A DNA stretch of 64,000 bases from Saxidomus purpurata (GCA_022818135.1 JAFMSR010000007.1:5349224-5413223), one strand, 5' to 3'; positions 45,401 through 57,571 are shown, numbered from the stretch's first letter. A program made the numbers and translations. The notes: a model not told the origin generated them from the sequence alone.

Positions 45401-46236
45401 GTAAACATAAAAGAAACACTTTGAAATTTAGAAAGCAATTGGTAATATTTTAGGACGCGTTGAAGACATCGCTTGCTGTCGATACTCACGCCCGATCCAA
45501 TGCCAATAGCCACTATGGTGATACCGGCATCCTTCGCTAGTTTGGCTTGTTTCAGTGTGTCGGTTCTTTGCGTAGATTGGCCATCTGTCAGCAGAACACA
45601 TACTTTCGGTACATCTGCCCGAGCTCCGTTGCTAGGGGAGAAGAGATCTTCCCTCATAGATTCCAGAGCACTGTGTGTATATGTGGCGCCTCCTAACGCG
45701 TGAGTAATTTTCCCAATCTGTTACAGTTACAAGGAAAATAACACTTGTTTAGCATTTCATTTTTCAGTCATTTTATTCACTTTATCACTAACATTGATTA
45801 AACTTTAAGTGAAATAACCTGAAAAGGGTTCTTACAAAGACTTTTTGAATGTTTGTTTGAATGACTTCTTTAGTTGGTTTGTTGCGTGGGTGGTTGGTTG
45901 GTGTTTTTAAGCTATAGATAAAACATACATTTATAGCATACCCTATCAGCGGCCTCTTGTGCAGTATCAACGTCATTGAAATGGAATTCTTTTTCCACGT
46001 TATCGGAAAACGTGAGGGCGGCAACATGGATATTATCTGGCCCGACTTTGAACGTATTCACTAAATCTTGAACAAAGTGTAACTGGGATTTGAAGTCTTC
46101 TTCCTTAATGCTTCTGGAGCTGTCAATCACGAATGCAATATCTGCCGGTCTATCACATAGCTCGACTCCTGCAACATTAGCTAATTTAGCAATAACTTCG
46201 TAATACAACTAGCTAAGTTAACGCTAATCTATATAC

Positions 46237-46289
<53 letters not shown>

Positions 46290-49166
46290 TCTTTATTTCA
46301 TGAAGGTTACATATCAGACATACAAGGATTTACATGTAAATCAAAATACATCTTATTTTCATATGGCCTTCAACAATGTAAAAGAAGAATTAAAAAGCAA
46401 CAACAATAACATTCCGTTGATAGAGAAATATTTAACAGATATGATTTACTAGTTATACAATTCAATTTAACAATCATATTTTTTAAAAGTCTATTTTTTT
46501 TAGCAAAGTTAGATATGACAAAAGTAAGACAAAAATTGTTTAAATTGTTGAAACTTTCTTTTGATACGACAGACACTCAAAAATTTAGTCCAAAAGTTAG
46601 TGCGGAAATATATTTGTAGAAGTAGATTTATAATTTAGAACAAATCTTATTTTCATATGGCCTTCAAGATATTAAGATTTGTTCTAAATTATAAATTTAC
46701 TTCTACAAATATATTTCCGCACTAACTTTTATATATGCTATATTATCCTCTAATCAAGAGGAGTACATAAAGAATACAGAATCACTATACGTAGAAATAT
46801 TTACAAGTCACAAAAGAGAAACGCTATATCACATCACAAAAGAGCTGGAAAAAATAGAACAACAAACAACCAGAAAACACATAAACACTCCAAATATACA
46901 GCTAAAACAATTTTAAATAAATCACAATATACGACCTTAGGGCACAGCCTTGAAGGGATTCTGAATACATCTAGCTACGTTAGCACTAATCTGAGTACAA
47001 TTAGCTAAATGGATTAGTGCTAATTTAGCTAGTTGTGACCAGACCAGTGCTAAATTAGCTAGTTGTAACCAGATCAGTGCTAAATTAGCTAGATGTAAAT
47101 GTGGAATGACTTTACCCCTCAACTACAGTAAATATACAGCTAAAACAATTTTAAATAAATCACAATATACGACCTTAGGGCACAGCCTAGAAGGGATTCT
47201 GAATATATCTAGCTAAGTTAGCACTAATCCGAGTACAATTAGCTAAATGCTAAATTAGCTAATTATAACCAGATCAGTGCTAGATTGGCTAGATGTAGTC
47301 GGAATCCCTTCTAGGCCGTGCCCCAAGGTCGTATATTGTGATTCATTTAAACTTGTTTTATCTGAAGAAAGTAATTAGAGGATAATAAAACATATATGTA
47401 TATAGATTAGCGTTAACTTAGCTAGTTGTATTAAGAAGTTATTGAAAAAGAAAGTAATTGAGAAAAAGATCAAGTTTTATATACGACTAGTGTTTAATGT
47501 AAATGGTGTGTTGAGATATGTAATTATGCAGAAGCTATAAAGTCGTTTTCAAAATGAGTCGAAAAATAGCGTTTAGAAAAAAATCCTGCCTTGTTTCCTT
47601 CGCCTCAGTTGAAATTACTTTTCTCGGTTTCACAATATCTGCTATCACCCTCAAGTGCATGTGATATCTATATAATGGTCCCAGGGGGTTAGCTATAAAC
47701 GGAGTTAACAGTAATATGGTTTTGTAACGTTTTTTGCATATAGGGTAAAGGTATCCGAGTCACATTTGAGTTGGGGCCAGGGTTCCAGTAGTTTTACATT
47801 TGGCGGAAGTTTTACATATGGGGTAAAACTATTTCACATTTAAGAGTATTTTCACATATTCGACCATTTCTACATTTAGGGGTCCTACAAACCCCCATAA
47901 ACCATACTTAAATATAAAATAGAAAATAAAATACAATTAAAAGATATGAAAATTTAGTACTTACCCAAGACAATATTCACCTGTCAACACAAAAATTACA
48001 ATGACTAGTTATGAATATGATACCGGCGCCCCTACCATAATTATGTATATAGTGGGGAAAAAATACGCCTGTTATATGGGTTGTTTTAAGTTTAAATCGA
48101 GGCGTCTACGCGAAACGATTCTAAGTATATACAGAAATAGAAGCAAATAGGATCATTGGAAATGTTTTTGTTTAAATAACATTTTACTAACTCAAAGCAT
48201 TTGCAAAATATGAACATTACAAGATCGATACATTCAGGACAGAAACTAACAGAAATGTTTTGAAACACTTGTTGGCAAATAAATATAAATGCGATTGAAT
48301 ATATAACTAACGTGTGTCGATACATCTACACTATACAGTATACCTTTTGACTTTTTTCTACTCATAAATACATTTTTTCTCAAACAGACATAAAATGGAC
48401 GAAGTTAAGGTACTGTAAATTAAACGTTAACTTTTGCGTAGGGATTTTGTGGACGTGTGAATGTGCGGAGTTGTCTCAGTACTGCGTCGTGTACAGCTTA
48501 ATACACTCAAGTTCCAGTGGGACACAGAAAAAAAATCAATTATTAAGTTCACGCTGGCTAAATTCATGTTTAATCCTATTATAGGATCTCGCGGTAGGGA
48601 CTGAGCTTTCCCCAGCTTTGTTTTGTCCTCTTACATTCACATAAGAACCCAGCTAACAGAAAATTCTCACTGATTTGATAGACAAAAATACCAATCTGAC
48701 TTGAATTTCTTGAAAACCGGGATGCAATAAATTTGAATTTTAACCAGTCTAAGGTCAAAATATTTTCGACCTAAGATTTGCACGATTCTCTACATAACTT
48801 ACGGTAAATGTTTGTGAATAATAATGTATTTTAATATTTGTTCTATTTAAAAATATGAATGCTGACTGAATTTATAATTCATTTTTGTTTAAACTAAAAT
48901 AACTCCGGCTTATGTCTGGCTTTTACATGAGATATTTAAGTACTGTAGCCCTATTTCTCGTGTGAAGAGTCGATGGCAAGAGGTTCGAACCCACGATCCT
49001 TCAGCAATAAGAGGTAACAGTGCATTGAATTTCGCAATCTGATTAAAATCAAATCCTCAAAAACGCTACGTTAAAATAAGAACAACTGAAATTACAACCA
49101 GCTAGAGATGTACAAGGTACTTACCGTCGAGAGAAGAGCCAACAGCAACTGTACATATACAGACAT
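36787..49166 (-). CDS. Secreted protein with three VWA domains, 17 predicted exons, 625 residues
   Basis: Predicted exons: 49166-49125, one of 16 nt near 47970, 46168-45942, 45717-45490, 45127-45007, 44406-44368, 44022-44005, 43306-43170, 42777-42640, 42238-42082, 41397-41269, 40766-40734, 39873-39859, 39266-39130, 38771-38631, 37505-37349, 36929-36787. All use GT..AG sites with compatible phases; the summed CDS is 1,878 nt. Exon 1 is a signal peptide (MSVYVQLLLALLST). Three von Willebrand A domains follow, each over four exons. Each has a MIDAS-type DxSxS (VIDSSRS, then VVDMSNS twice), a conserved Thr region and TDG (LLTDGQS, VITDGVS, VFTDGVS). Thr/Pro-rich mini-exons separate them. VWA domains bind proteins through a metal ion; an extracellular-matrix, byssal or shell-matrix role is likely but inferred. 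The stop TGA follows TCEGL directly. Confidence 0.85.
37129..37230. repeat. Homopolymer tract in the last VWA intron, probably a consensus error
   Basis: About 75 A residues with single T interruptions, then C11, T13 and A12. Blocks of pure single bases in sequence are unlike the surrounding intron. The Phe/Lys readings over it are artefacts. Confidence 0.7.
39388..39441 (+). repeat. (GA)n microsatellite
   Basis: About 22 nearly perfect AG dinucleotides in the VWA-gene intron between exons 39859-39873 and 39130-39266. Confidence 0.95.
40115..40692 (+). repeat. ~18-bp minisatellite in a VWA-gene intron
   Basis: About 30 variants of AGTCATCGTYAAGAGATT and TCATCGTTACGAGATTG. The arrangement shows longer-period duplications (for example 40195-40330). 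It lies in the intron just downstream in transcription of exon 40766-40734. Irregular units and absence of unique spacers exclude CRISPR. Confidence 0.9.
46239..46287 (+). repeat. (AAT)n microsatellite with LINE-like 3' end
   Basis: About 15 AAT repeats followed by AAAATCTTTATTTCATGAAGG. This looks like the tail of a minus-strand retroelement fragment inserted within the TIR element. Confidence 0.6.
46588..46736. repeat. Near-perfect ~60-bp-arm hairpin
   Basis: AAAGTTAGTGCGGAAATATA through TAGAACAAATCTTA is repeated inverted after a ~20-bp spacer TTTTCATATGGCCTTCAAGA. The spacer also occurs at 46352-46371, linking the hairpin to the adjacent retroelement-like 3' sequence. Confidence 0.85.
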
Positions 49167-49536
49167 CTTGTCAAATGTGTCTCCCTTAGTAAGTTGTCAC
49201 ATTCTAAACTTTAGTATAGTCAACTGAGCTTTATATAAACTTAATGGCAGCAATGCCAGACGGCGTGAGGTAGAACAATTAATATTTTATTTCCTGTAAC
49301 CAGACCTTGCACGACAATTCCCGGAAAGTTGTTATGTATATTAATTTATATTAATTAATGCCACGAAGGTGAAATTACAATGCTTGCATTTCTACATGAT
49401 TAATTGCATGAACCAGATTAATGACTACATACAGTTGAACTTGTGTTCGTGGTCACGTGGTAGCCTCATGCCATGTACAGAAACCGGTTTCGTCATATAA
49501 AAATGTACATAAAATGAGTATATATTTATAGAAGAA
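48800..49536 (-). repeat. Promoter/exon 1 region of the VWA gene, duplicated at 25505-26338
   Basis: Shared order: GAATGCTGACTGAATTT, CCGGCTTATGTCTGGCTTTT, GGTTCGAACCCACGATCCTT, CAGCTAGAGATG, exon 1, TATA box and upstream sequence to TATATATTTATAGAAGAAC. The homology ends at different unrelated sequence on each side, so a block copy carried the promoter. Confidence 0.85.
49229..49239 (-). promoter_or_regulatory. TATA box of the VWA gene
   Basis: TTTATATAAAG on the minus strand, about 63 bp upstream of the ATG (49166). It predicts a start near 49205 and a ~40-nt leader. The sequence is conserved in the orphan copy. Confidence 0.65.
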
Positions 49537-50174
49537 CACTATCAATTTAAGGCTCATTCAAACATATCAAGTTAGGGTAGAGAGGTCAAGTTCGTGAAGC
49601 TGATGATGAGATTTTCTTACCTATGAGATACATATTTCCGCGCTTTTACCGGTGATGGATTATAGGAATCTTTCACTGGTTGCACGTGCAGATGGGAATA
49701 TCTGGCTCGAGGATAACTGTTTTTGGCGGTAACGAGGCTATGCTATGTTTTTTCTTGCATACCATATTCTACTAATAATAGTAGAAATAAGATAAAACTA
49801 ATGACATAGAAGTCTACTTACGCGCTAATTTCTTGTAGTAATGTATGAATTTATACATTCTTTCATAAAAGTAGTTCGTTCTGACGTCATTAAGTCATCT
49901 TATACCAGGGGGTGTAAGATTAGATTTTCCAACACTGGTAATCAAAGGACTGAACGTGCTGGAGGGTCGATTGTCTCTGAACAACACAGACTGTACACAT
50001 ACATGTGTAAATATCAGGGCAACCCATGCATGAGTAAAGTTATCAACAAACTGGAGACACAAATGTCCACAGAGTTTGACCTTTAACCATTTGTGTAAAC
50101 TTTACTTTTGATAGGAACCCATGTGCTTACCTTTTGCATTCTGTGACTACATGTATGTTCAACTACCCTTAATA

Positions 50175-50325
50175 GTTTCTATCATGAGCACGAAGTTCAG
50201 ATCGAAATATCCGTCACCGAGGGTAACTGTTTTGGCGGGAACGAGGCTCTGCCGAGTTCCCGTAAAACAGTTACCTGAGGTGACGGATATTTCCATCTGA
50301 GGCAAGTGTCTCATGATGAAAACTT
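50175..50325. repeat. Palindromic hairpin, family B copy 1
   Basis: Stem includes ATATCCGTCACC..GGGTAACTGTTTTGGCGGGAAC, with inverted counterpart GTTCCCGTAAAACAGTTACC..GGTGACGGATAT. The loop core is GAGGCTCTGCCGAG. Outer ends are CATGAGCAC and GTGTCTCATGATG. Other copies are at 51637-51776 and 53708-53862, with partial copies at 49675-49760 and 53997-54065. Confidence 0.85.
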
Positions 50326-51636
50326 TTTCTTGCATACCGTCTTGCACTTTAAAGTAGATTTCTAAATGCAAACTTATCAAAATGATGAATTATTATGAAA
50401 AACAAACGATTTTCCAACGTTGTGTTTGGGAAATTGACGTCACAATGTTTATAACGTTACGTCATAAGTAATTCACGAGAGTCGTCTGGCATAGGAGGGG
50501 TGCCAGACCGGTTTTTCCGGCATGGGCAAAATCACCGGAAATGCCGATCCGATATGCAAGAAATAAAGTATCATAGCTGTGAATGGTAACTGAGAAGTGG
50601 AATTTTACAAACCTGAACTGAAAATTCAAAGTTTGCACAACTTTTAATGTCATTCAAAAGTTATGGGATTTGCCCATAGGGTTGAGTGTATTGTGTCAAT
50701 AATACAAAATAAATTCCCATCCTAAAGTGTAGGCAAACACTGAACAATGAGCAAGATCAAAGAAGACACAGAGTAAATTAATAACTGAACAAGAAAAACA
50801 GTGATACAAAGTATCACAGCGGGTCCACAAACAAAACTGACATGTAAATATTCTATAAATTGGTGATGATTGATGTTGAGGCATGACCCGAAAAGAACCC
50901 AAGGAAACCAATTCTGGTTGTACAAGCAAAACCTGACACGACTACTGACTGAACTTTACTGTTATCGAATAATATGTATACAGTATGTCTTATTAACATT
51001 ATCCTTATAAGTTTGACATGAATGAAGTTTTCTATGATTATTTGCTGTAAAACATTGAAAATGGTTTAAAGTCTTAAAATTATAAGTAAAACACAAAAAA
51101 ATAATTAAAAAAAAAATACTGTATTAGATGGGTTTCGTACTCGCGTCCGCCGCAGTAAGTCAGCGCATTTCAATTTCTAGCATCTCTGCCAACTGCTCTA
51201 TGTCCGCCGACTATAGAGTTATAGGAAAAAACGAGTTCTTATAAATTTGTATGTCCAAGTCGCTCGTTCGCGCATTAATAGTATTTACGATTAATTACAC
51301 ATTTAAAGAATAACAACGAAATAATATTATTCTATTCTGAAATGTTTTTAAATAATTTAGATTTATTACTATATAATTTTGAAATCAGAAATCGCTATAA
51401 TGCCTAACAACTGTTTATATGGAACTACTTGTTTGTATGTTGTGCGTTCGGCCGTAAGGGGCCGATATACTCTGTTAACTTTGGTTCGATTTTAACAATC
51501 GACCCAAAAACTGCAGATATCCCGATCTCAGTTCTGGTATGCAAGAAAACACGTCAGAATATCGTTTGTTTTTTTTATGATAATACATCATTTTGATAAG
51601 TTTGCATTTAGAAATCTACTTTAAAGTGCAAGAAAA

Positions 51637-51776
51637 AGTTTCCATCATGAGACACTCAGTTGGAAATATCCGTCAGCTAGGGTAACTGTTTTGCGGGAAC
51701 TCGGTAGAGCCTCGTTCCCGCCAAAACAGTTACCATCGCTGACAGATATTTGATTTGAACCTCGTGCTCATGACAG
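51637..51776. repeat. Palindromic hairpin, family B copy 2
   Basis: Same stem as 50175-50325 (GGGTAACTGTTTTGCGGGAAC), inverted relative to it, with loop core CTCGGTAGAGCCTCG. Confidence 0.85.
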
Positions 51777-51849
51777 AAGTACAATGTGTTGATGACGGCA
51801 GAAAAACAGTCTTTAGCTGGTCAATGATAGATACAAAGTGAATCTAACA

Positions 51850-51984
51850 TGTTCATGAGTTGTGGATAAGGAATCCCACCGAGGTTTGAGATACATCCTA
51901 AAAACGAGGCTCTGCCAAGTTTTTTTGGACGTATCTTAACCCGAGGGTGGGATTTCCTTATCCACAACTCAATGGACATGGTAG
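51850..51984. repeat. Palindromic hairpin, family A copy 1
   Basis: Arms TTCATGAGTTGTGGATAAGG and CCTTATCCACAACTCAATGG. The inner stem is GATACATCC/GGACGTATC, and the loop core is ACGAGGCTCTGCCAAGT. Other copies are at 57572-57712 and 58072-58212. Confidence 0.85.
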
Positions 51985-53092
51985 ATTTATTTTCTCACCG
52001 TTTGAATCGCATTTTCACACAAGTAAGAAGAAATAAGTGTAAATACAGGATGGGGATGAAAAAATGAAAATCAACTTTTTCTCGAATTTTACTTGAAAAC
52101 TGCTTTAGATGAATAGGAAATTATCTAACTAAGAAAATGAATACCCATAACCCCATGTTTATTTCAAAAATAAAAATGTTACAGTCATTTTTCGATTTTT
52201 ATGTGTAAACATGCGGAGTGTGGGATAACCTTATGTGAGATAAGATTTTCCACCACTGCTAAAAATTGAGATTTTTCTGTCCGGTAAGTGACAAACTATT
52301 ATTCTTGCATATCAGATCTGCATTTCGTGTGATTTTGCCCATGCCGGAAAAAAACGGTCTGGCACCCCTCCTATGCCAGACGACTCTAGTGAATTACTAA
52401 TGACGTAACGTTATAAACATTGTGATGTCAATTTCCCAAACATAATGTCGGAAAATCGTTTGTTTTTCATGAATGTCCTGTCAGCAGCAGTTGGTTGCAG
52501 AAAGGAAAACTATTAATTTGAAGAGTGCTTATTAGTGTCAGTAACAGTGTTTTCATTTAAAAAAACTGGAATTCAATCATTCATGGAAAAAAGGAGCTTG
52601 ATCGACTGAAATGAGATCTTATGTTCGTAACCCGTTTTGTCTGGGAAGAAAGAAAGGTAAAAATAGCATCAATGTAAGTTTAAAGGTCTTTGAATTTGAA
52701 TTATTTTTTCGAAAAACGTGTGCAGTGCTTACAAACGTCGTTGAGAAAATCGAAACGGTTGTACGGCGGCCATTTTGTTTTGAACGTAAACAAAGTTTAC
52801 ACAATCAGAAAAGGCAAAAATGATGAGGCTCCACTTAGTGTAAACAGTCTCATATACAGAGGTTCTTGATCAATCAGATTTACCTAAGGTATTATAATTA
52901 ATATGATATAGTTCTATGTTATGCACAATATTCTGAAATAAATAAGATTTGAAATGAGAACTACTTTTTGTCTGCGTGTGTCCAGTCCGCATTTTCTACT
53001 TATGTTAAAGCTAGTTTCACATTAAAACCAGACATTCCAAGGTGTGTTTTCTATGTTAGAAAGAATGACAGGATAAATAGAATAATAGTTTG

Positions 53093-53220
53093 GGAGCGTA
53101 GATGGAGAAAGTTTATCTGGCTCGGCTCCATAATTTATCGAGTTCGCCTTCGGCTCACCCGATAAATTCCATCGCCTTGCCAGATAAACTTTCTCCATCC
53201 ACGCTACCAACCTATTATTC
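53093..53220. repeat. Palindromic hairpin, family C
   Basis: TAGATGGAGAAAGTTTATCTGG pairs with CCAGATAAACTTTCTCCATC. The centre is TTTATCGAGTTCGCCTTCGG then CTCACCCGATAAA. It has the same architecture as families A and B but an unrelated stem. Confidence 0.8.
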
Positions 53221-53707
53221 TCTATTTACATGGGGGATGTAATATGAGATTTTCCAGTATTGGTGAAAACTGCGGATACCCCGATCCGGTATGCAAGAAT
53301 TCTTTATCCACAACTCATGAACATGGTAGATTCACTTTATCGATCCTATTCCCTCACGAAATATGACGTGGTACAGTTGTATGAGCCTTAAGGATTGATA
53401 TGGTTGTTGGTTGGGTGCCGTTGTTGGTTGCTTTGCCTCGGTGGCTTGTAGGTGTGGATGGAGTGGGATCCGTGTCTCTTCTCCTGCGTTTCAGACAATA
53501 AGATAATCTCAGATACCAAAAATAGAATTTAACATTAGCAAACATTAAAAACAATATATAATAATAATCTCAAAAATGGAAAGATATCTCTAAACTGATG
53601 TTTAAACAGATATCTCTGTAACTAGAAAAGATATCTCTTAAGATTGTTTTTCATGATAATTCATCATTTCGATAAGTTTGCATTTAGGTGCAAGTCGGTA
53701 TGCAAGA

Positions 53708-53862
53708 AAAACTTTCCATCATGAGACACTTGGGTCAGATGGAAATAACCGTCACCTCGGGTAACTGTTTTGCGGGAACTCGGGAGAGCCTCGTTCCCGC
53801 CAAAACAGTTACCCTTATTGACGGATATTTCGATCTGAACCTCGTGCTCATGACAGAAACTA
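53708..53862. repeat. Palindromic hairpin, family B copy 3
   Basis: Same stem and orientation as copy 2, with loop core CTCGGGAGAGCCTCG. A short partial copy at 53997-54065 borders the satellite that starts at 54068. Confidence 0.85.
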
Positions 53863-54067
53863 TTATACTATAAATAGCGGTCACGTCATCAGCCATAGAC
53901 GTGCGTACTGTATCAGCGCTGCCGAAACCATATCTCAATAAATACTTGATGCATTGCATTGAAACTAAATAATCAAGTAAGATAATAAAAATATTTCACT
54001 GGTTGCACGTGCAGATGGAAATATCTGGCTCGAGGGTAACTGTTTTGGCGGTAACGAAGCTCTGCTT

Positions 54068-54850
54068 GACATAATAAGACGCATAGTGGACAGGTCAACA
54101 CCCGTGACAGATTGACAAATCAACACGGCCATTTGACATAATCCTCCGGTATAGACAAGGTCACATGATTAGTAGACATAATAACACGCTCTTTTAACAT
54201 AACGACACGTTTTTTTTGACATAATAAGACGCATAGTGGACAGGTCAACACCACAGATTGACAAATCAACTCGGCCATTTGACATAATCACACGCTGTAG
54301 AGACAAGATCACATGATTAGTAGACATGATAACACGCTCTTTTAACATAATTACACGTTTGTTTGACATAATAAGACGCATAGTGGACAAGTCAACACCA
54401 GAGATTGACAAATCAACTCGGCCATTTGACATAATCACACGCTGTAGAGACAAGATCACATGATTAGTAGACATGATAACACGCTCTTTTAACATAACGA
54501 CACGTTTGTTTGACATAATAAGACACATAGTGGACAAGTCAACACCAGAGATTGACAAATCAACACAGCCATTTGACATAATCACACGCTGTAGAGACAA
54601 GATCACATGCATAGTGGACATAACAACACGCTCTTTTAACATAAATACACGATTGTTTGACATAATAAGATGCATAGTTGACAAGTCAACACCACATATT
54701 GGCAAATCAACACAGTAATTTGACATAATCACACAGATGTATAGACAAGTTTACATGATTCATGGACATGATGGCACGTCTTCCTGACACAATCACACAA
54801 CAATTTGACATAATAAGACACGGGTTGGACAAGACAAAAAGAAATATGAC
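54068..54850. repeat. Higher-order satellite: 147-bp units of seven 21-bp subrepeats
   Basis: GACATAATAAGAC starts at 54068, 54218, 54365, 54512, 54659 and 54807 (spacings 150, 147, 147, 147, 148). Within the unit at 54365-54511, every 21 bp begins GACA or AACA (54365, 54386, 54407, 54428, 54449, 54470, 54491). Because 21 is divisible by three, several frames stay open on both strands, giving heptad-periodic readings such as VIMSNGR VDLSISG VDLSTMR (minus strand, 54169-54732). I regard these as by-products; no promoter or homologue was recognised. Confidence 0.9.
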
Positions 54851-56857
54851 AACATCAGACAGCTGTGGCGTTCCATATATGTACCACACATATTGATTTA
54901 GTAATAATTCACCACGTATACAATAACGAACGCACTTCATATATACTGAAAGGATAAAGAAACGCAGGTTAAACATTTGGGGTGATTTAAAGCGATGTGT
55001 TTGATAATATATACAATATTTTATATAAGTCTAAAACAAAACATCTTTAATCAACAAGTTACCAAAATGTCATTAAATTTTGACCAATAATTCATTAGTA
55101 ATTGAAGCACATTTGACGGTACCCACCAATACCGCAAAATGAAATCGGCTGACTCGTCCCGATCGAGGTCGGTCGGAAACACTTCCAGATTCTCTCAAAC
55201 GACGGACAAGACGTTCTATGGTGAAGACATTCATACTGAACTGCATAGCAACCGTTGTTCTTGCCTCTGACCTTGCATTAGCAATGAAATAGCCTGACCC
55301 CTCTGAACTTCTGTCAGCCGTACCATGATTGCAAGAGCTTCAAATTTAATGTAAATAGCGAAAGCGATGTGTATACCTCAAGAGTATCAAGTGGTATGAC
55401 CAGATGTTTTGACAAACTTGTCATCATTATTCTTCACGTGTTTTTTTTTTTTTTTTGCTTTTTATCACTTTCTCTATGTGGCATGATGCAATACACGGTT
55501 GAGTGACTTTAGGCACCGGTTTGAGTGACAAGTGACCAAGATAGTCTTCTGTCCGGTTTTCATAATTTTAGGCCAAGCATTAAAAAAATTGTTGCATATA
55601 CTGTTACCCTGCGTTTCTTTATTCTTTCAGTATATTTAAACATCTACCATACATATTAATCAACATACAACGTATTGTCGACGTAGCCCAGTCGGCATGT
55701 ATTTATAATAGGGTTCGAGCTCGATGCCAGATAGAAACTGAAAGTATAAATATCCTAGATATTTATTATCAAAATATATAATCACAAAGTGATGTGAACT
55801 AAATATACAATACCAGGTATCAAGTGCAACGAAGCATTACACATGGTACCCGAGCATTGGAGATTTAGTTACGGGTGACAGGTTAGTAATTGTTATTGAT
55901 GGATAGATGTTAAGGGGTAATGTGTATTGGGAAAAAATACTGGACTGATATGGGGAAAATATAGGTATTTAACGATTATATGATTCACTACTATGGGTTT
56001 ATCAATTAAAGTATAACTTCACTGCTGTAAGCTGAAAAGAAGAAGATATTAATTTAATGGGTGCACTAGTAAAAATGGCATCCTGTGACAGTATAAAGGT
56101 ACAACTACTGCATATAATCAAAATACCACCTCATGTATCGAAAAACTGACTGCATATAATGTTGTTTGTAGTGCATATAACGTTGTTTGTATAATATATA
56201 ATGGTTATTCTACTGTATATCCATACTTTTACACTGCATATTATTAAATGACCACCATATAAAACAACAGGCACTGCATATCAAGAAAACGTTACCCCAT
56301 CTAAATGCGCATGTACCATGTCAAATGAAATATGTACCTCGTATACATGGAAATGTACTGCGTATAATACAATACAACATAATAAGACAGTAAAGGCGTT
56401 CCATAGAACAAATTGAAATACTGTTTGAAGCAGTGACGGACTTCTTAATCAGTATCACATTTTGTATATGGTAAGTAAGTTTTATTCGTGCATATATCAC
56501 ATACATTGTTGACAAACAATTCCATTACAGATTAGTCTTTTTTGTTAATCAATCACAATACAGTATAGGTATCACAGATATGGAATTACCGAATCATCAT
56601 GACTCAAAACATATTAGTCAATCAAGTTATCACAGATATAATTAAATGCACAGGATAACCCGTGAAAATATTTAAAATGCTGTTAATAAATGTTCCTCAA
56701 CCTTACTTTAAAATGTGTGTAACTTTGTTGTTTAGCTGATGTTTTGTGGCAAGTTATTCCACAAAGAAAACCTACGGTATACAAATAACATTTGACTAAA
56801 GTTTGGAAGACTCTAGCTACAAGTATCAGTAAAAATTCAAACCAACTGACAGCAATA
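54851..56857. other. No gene seen
   Basis: AT-rich. Around 56130-56290 the phrase CTGCATAT recurs, a weak degenerate repeat. A T17 run lies at 55440. Nothing coding is recognised. Confidence 0.5.
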
Positions 56858-57571
56858 CTACTGAGACCAAAAGCTTTTAAAACTGTGTTCAACGCAGAAA
56901 ATAATTTAATATGGTAATTTTCAGTGAGCCCTTGTGATATTAGCTAAACTCAGCTAAGGGCATTTTCGCAGGAGCTGTCTTCATCCGAAGACTATATGTA
57001 CAGTATTGGGGACAGATTTCATACTTAAATAAATGTAACATGTGTGCGGAAAAAAGAATACTCTCCACCATGTCCATAAACTGCCGTGGGCACTAGTCCA
57101 ACTTCCAAGCCCTTCTGTAACTGCAACGAACGAACTTATACAAAAGTGGCGGGGTGGTTGACAGTCAAAGTTCAAACTGAAATAACAGCTCCGATTTGAT
57201 CTACACCCATGATAAACTATTTGTATGGCGACTTTTACAGCAGTACACTTTTAATGCACTGCATTTATGATGTTTCACGGAAATACATATGCTGTATTTC
57301 AATTACTGTCATTAAATTATTAAATGCCCTTTTATTTGCCAAATTAACGAATAGTTTTAGTTATTACTTCATTCTTAACATGCCTGTTTGGTTAAACTGA
57401 GTAATGAACTGTCCTTTTGTGACATTTCCGCCGAGTTCACGAAGGACAATTTTACGAAACAGGAAGCTGGTTTTTGCTTTTTTTCCATACATACACTTTC
57501 TGCTATCAGAAGAGAATTTCTCACCTATGAGATACATATTTCCGCGCATTTACCCATGTGAGATAAAGTGA

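Larger units (their letters stand above)
46190..47441. mobile_element. 1.25 kb TIR-flanked non-autonomous element in VWA intron 2
   Basis: The ends form ~50-bp inverted repeats: CAATAACTTCGTAATACAAC and AACTAGCTAAGTTAACGCTA at 46190-46241, and their reverse complement at 47390-47441. The interior holds many TAGCTAA/TTAGCTA motifs. GACCTTAGGGCACAGCCT occurs as direct copies (46933, 47171) and inverted (about 47321). It also contains an AAT microsatellite and a long hairpin. No transposase. The left end lies ~20 bp upstream of the acceptor of exon 46168-45942. Confidence 0.7.
50385..52475. repeat. Large inverted-repeat pair flanking 1.7 kb
   Basis: 50385-50570 (AACAAACGATTTTCC..GGAGGGGTGCCAGACCGG..) reappears inverted at 52305-52475. 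In between are further inverted segments (50325-50410 with 51560-51640), hairpins of families A and B and otherwise AT-rich DNA. No gene is present. It may be one composite foldback element. Confidence 0.65.

Noticed and set aside
54169..54732. 187-codon heptad-repeat protein
   Set aside because: Open frame follows from the 21-bp period and exists on both strands; no start context, splice signal or homologue supports a gene.
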